This document shows, piece after piece, positions 46,040 to 47,264 of a stretch of 47,264 bases of DNA; the first letter of the stretch is position 1; each line of letters begins with the position of its first letter. The stretch comes from Streptomyces regalis (GTDB lineage: Bacteria; Actinomycetota; Actinomycetes; Streptomycetales; Streptomycetaceae). The DNA lies in contig NZ_LLZG01000381.1 in assembly GCF_001509475.1 (NCBI RefSeq), forward strand, positions 1-47,264, given 5' to 3'. Under the pieces are notes generated by a model. That model worked only from the letters and a program-made list of their open reading frames with translations, did not search any database and had not been told where the DNA came from. The translations under genes were made by a program, and so were the position numbers.

Positions 46040-46936
46040 TCATACGGTCGTCGTCCTCCCTCTGCCGACGAGCCGCTTCTCGACCGCCAGCAGGCCGGTG
46101 TTGAGCAGGTAGCCGAGGGCGCCGAGCAGGGCCAGCGCCGCCCAGACGGTGAGCAGGTCGGAGCGGGACTGGGCGTCGGTGAGCGTGAAGCCGATGCCGT
46201 TGGCGGTGCCGGGCAGCAGTTCCGAGAACACCATGAGGATGAGGGAGAGCGACAGGCTCAGGCGCAGGCCGGCGAAGATTCGGGGCAGTGCGGAGGGCAG
46301 GATCAGGAAGCGGAGTCGTTCGGTGGGAGTCAGGCGCAGGACGGCGGCGACCTCGATGCGCAACGGGTCGGTGTCGCGGGCCCCTTCGGCCGTGTTGATC
46401 AGCACCGGCCAGACGGCGCTGAAGACGATCGACGCGATCTGCATCGGCGCACCGAAGTCGAGGATCACGACGAAGACGGGGACCAGGGCGGGCGGCGGGA
46501 CGGCACGCGCGAACTGCAGGACGGGGTTGCACAGGGCGTACACCCGCCGCGAGCGGCCGACCGCGATGCCGAGTGCGATCCCGGCGACGGCGGCGATCCC
46601 GAACCCGGCGGCCATCCGGCCGAGGCTCGGCAGGATGTCGGCCACGGCGTCCTCGGTGAGGAAGGCGTGCCGTGCGGGGCCGGAGAACCACAGGTCGCGC
46701 GCGTGCCGGGCGATCTCGGCGGGCGGCGGGAAGTAGACACTGCCGTGGGCCCGGGCGACCGACTGCCAGACGGCCACGGCCAGGGCCAGGACGAGCCAGC
46801 GGAGCAGGGCGTGGCGTACGGGAGCGGGGGCCAGGGTGCGGCGTACGACGGGCGGGAGCAGGGAAGGGCGTGCGGCGGCCGGCCGTCGGCCGGGGGGACC
46901 GGCGGATTCGGAGGCGGTGGTGGGAGGCAGGTTCAT
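46040..46936 (-). CDS. ABC transporter permease, SsuC/TauC type
   Basis: A 298-residue six-helix permease. Residues 45-60 form helix 1; the cytoplasmic loop reads VFSAVWPVLINTAEGARDTD, typical of nitrate/sulfonate/taurine importers, and RFLILPSALPRIFAGLRLSL continues it. The end has ALLGALGYLLNTGLLAVEKRL. It pairs with the ATPase downstream; no substrate-binding protein is seen in the window and it may lie beyond the right edge. Start ATG 46936. Confidence 0.9.
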   Translation of the reverse strand: MNLPPTTASESAGPPGRRPAAARPSLLPPVVRRTLAPAPVRHALLRWLVLALAVAVWQSVARAHGSVYFPPPAEIARHARDLWFSGPARHAFLTEDAVADILPSLGRMAAGFGIAAVAGIALGIAVGRSRRVYALCNPVLQFARAVPPPALVPVFVVILDFGAPMQIASIVFSAVWPVLINTAEGARDTDPLRIEVAAVLRLTPTERLRFLILPSALPRIFAGLRLSLSLSLILMVFSELLPGTANGIGFTLTDAQSRSDLLTVWAALALLGALGYLLNTGLLAVEKRLVGRGRTTTV

Positions 46937-47264
46937 TCGGCGCTCCTCGCAGCATGATGCGGGAAGTGCCGGGGGTGCTCGACAGGCGTCGGTCCGGCAG
47001 ACGGGAGGCGTGTCACGGGCGCGGCCCCGGGACAGCTCACCGGCACAGCGGCCACCAGGGGCGGGGCAGGCCCTACGCCCGCGTCACGCAGCGCGCCCGT
47101 CCGCGAAGGCCGAGCGCCCACGTCACGGGATCCGCGCGCCATCACACGCCGCGCGCCCACACCAAGCACTCCACCCCGCACAGCAACCCACACGCCCAGG
47201 CCACCCTCCCCATCCCCGCTCACGTCACCCGACGCCCCCTTCGGTACCACTCCCCCTGCCGGGC
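46937..47264. other. Right-edge region without a supported gene
   Basis: 328 bp upstream of the permease. A minus-strand frame (46933-47250, GTG start) overlaps the permease ATG, but its product is Gly/Arg/Val-rich and its third positions are less G/C-biased than the neighbours. I cannot support it as a gene. The region may hold the promoter and leader of the ABC operon. Confidence 0.5.

Noticed and set aside
46933..47250. 105-codon frame overlapping the permease start by ATGA
   Set aside because: The product is Gly/Arg/Val-rich without a domain, and third-position G/C bias is weaker than in real neighbours.

Overview
The window is high-GC actinobacterial DNA, almost certainly a Streptomyces chromosome. 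The best evidence is a complete bifunctional germacradienol/geosmin synthase, an OleD-type macrolide glycosyltransferase, an SSI-family protease inhibitor, a DUF1707-FHA protein, a SAV2148-type HEPN protein, strong G/C bias at third codon positions, and rare TTA (bldA-type) codons in four genes. From memory the gene order resembles the geosmin synthase / trehalose / sulfur-assimilation neighbourhood of S. coelicolor; I could not check this.

Layout, left to right. 1-4025: end of a sulfonate-type ABC permease, a sirohydrochlorin chelatase, a ketopantoate-reductase-like protein, a transglutaminase-like protein, an NTF2-like protein and a DUF1697 protein. 4026-6700: an MMPL/RND-type exporter behind a near-perfect palindromic operator, closed by a strong terminator. 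6765-12000: an accessory island with an intact DDE transposase, two orphan proteins, a broken membrane-protein gene, an IS5-type transposase fragment and a GNAT acetyltransferase. 12121-16438: the OleD-like glycosyltransferase and a three-gene sugar ABC transporter. 16609-22386: a phosphotransferase-like protein, a LysR regulator divergent from an EamA exporter, a YbaK deacylase, a DnaQ-like exonuclease and a HEPN protein.

22490-24686 is the most interesting locus. Two adjacent secreted proteins together make one copper amine oxidase: one carries only the N-terminal D2-D3 domains and the other only the catalytic D4 domain. The break lies at the D3/D4 linker, and the catalytic half departs from the cofactor consensus next to the topaquinone tyrosine.

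24869-37086 carries glgX, treY and treZ, the debranching / maltooligosyl-trehalose route from glycogen to trehalose. Between them lie an MFS transporter with seven 33-nt repeats in its central loop, two convergent M14 carboxypeptidase paralogues flanking an SSI inhibitor, and a DUF1707-FHA protein. The inhibitor is translationally coupled to the second carboxypeptidase, which has a TTA codon.

37182-47264: a phosphotransferase-fold protein that has lost its catalytic residues, an M24 aminopeptidase P-like enzyme, a LysE exporter, a membrane PDZ protein, a decayed multicopper oxidase, geosmin synthase, a secreted endonuclease/exonuclease/phosphatase-fold protein, and the ATPase and permease of a second sulfonate/nitrate/taurine-type ABC importer. 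I saw no tRNA, rRNA or CRISPR array. All assignments come from reading the sequence; no database search was run.
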